DNA from: Phycisphaeraceae bacterium
GTDB lineage: Bacteria; Planctomycetota; Phycisphaerae; Phycisphaerales; Phycisphaeraceae
Reading direction: 5' to 3'
Assembly (NCBI GenBank): GCA_028281215.1
Contig: JANQKH010000019.1
Location: 1 to 5,232, forward strand
Length of the DNA: 5,232 bases
The notes under the pieces are model-generated. The model had not been told where the DNA came from. It saw only the letters and a list, made by a program, of their open reading frames with translations, and did no database searches. Within the stretch, counting starts at the first letter, position 1, and every line of letters starts with the position of its first letter. Of the stretch, positions 4,940 through 5,232 are shown piece by piece. The translations under genes and the position numbers were made by a program.

Positions 4940-5232
4940 ATGAGTGAGTCAAACGGTGAAGTGAGTGAAGTCAACACGGACGGCATCCGGTTTGTGGCTG
5001 CCGACGGCACGCGATTTGTCACGTCGGCTTCAGGCCTGTCAACCATTCAAGGCAAGGTCAAAGCCGACACCAAAGCGGAACGTGCCAATACAGTCAAGCA
5101 GGGATTCGAGGCTCTTTTCCATACGATCAACCGCCTGATTGAAGACTCGCGAACCGCCAACCACCGGCGTCACCAACAGATCGTAGAACTCGACGCCAAG
5201 TTCGAGGACCGCCTGTCCGCCGAAGTCGGTTC
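4940..5232 (+). CDS. Hypothetical protein, 5' part only (cut by window edge)
   Basis: An open frame of 97 codons runs from the ATG at 4940-4942 to the right edge without a stop. GAAGGGA (4924-4930), 9 nt upstream, is a fair Shine-Dalgarno. The N-terminal 40 residues are polar, with a near-repeat of FVAADGTRFVTSASG type (residues about 18-32). From about residue 40 the sequence is charged and likely mostly helical (KADTKAERANTVKQ, IEDSRTANHRRHQQ, IVELDAKFEDRLSAEV), suggestive of a coiled coil. There is no signal peptide or membrane segment in the visible part, so it is probably cytoplasmic. I do not recognise the family. It is transcribed divergently from the hydrolase gene. Confidence 0.7.
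   Translation, partial: MSESNGEVSEVNTDGIRFVAADGTRFVTSASGLSTIQGKVKADTKAERANTVKQGFEALFHTINRLIEDSRTANHRRHQQIVELDAKFEDRLSAEVG

Overview
The window looks like a piece of a Planctomycetota chromosome, with Verrucomicrobiota as the alternative. The reasons are a secreted protein ending in a PEP-CTERM sorting tail, a large secreted two-domain acetyl-xylan-esterase-like hydrolase of a type common in those phyla, moderately high GC, and single genes separated by long spacers. No rRNA, tRNA, CRISPR array, transposase or phage gene was seen.

Layout from left to right. A strong intrinsic terminator (21-61) closes a minus-strand gene for a PEP-CTERM exported protein (82-1389). That gene is interrupted by one in-frame TAA (961-963): the upstream half carries the signal peptide and the downstream half carries the sorting tail, in the same frame with no gap. 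Its upstream spacer (1390-1558) is AT-rich. It holds a good Shine-Dalgarno, a candidate promoter, a 10-bp direct repeat with 14-bp period and a 14-bp palindrome. Next, also on the minus strand, is a membrane-anchored protein of unknown function (1559-2212). A 193-bp spacer follows, holding a degenerate heptanucleotide tandem repeat and an 8-bp-arm hairpin. Then comes the minus-strand secreted alpha/beta-hydrolase (2406-4658; 750 aa from the start chosen here). A divergent intergenic region (4659-4939) separates it from a plus-strand gene starting at 4940 that runs off the right edge.

The three minus-strand genes point the same way, but gaps of about 170-190 bp with their own signals argue for separate transcripts rather than a tight operon. 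Two of the products are exported: the hydrolase probably works outside the cytoplasm on esters, perhaps of polysaccharides, and the PEP-CTERM protein would be processed by an exosortase encoded elsewhere. No direct functional link between the genes can be shown from the sequence.

I did not find a convincing new multi-gene system. The most notable points are the split PEP-CTERM gene, the short direct repeats with identical 14-bp period beside two predicted promoters, the palindrome in a leader, and the heptamer repeat array.
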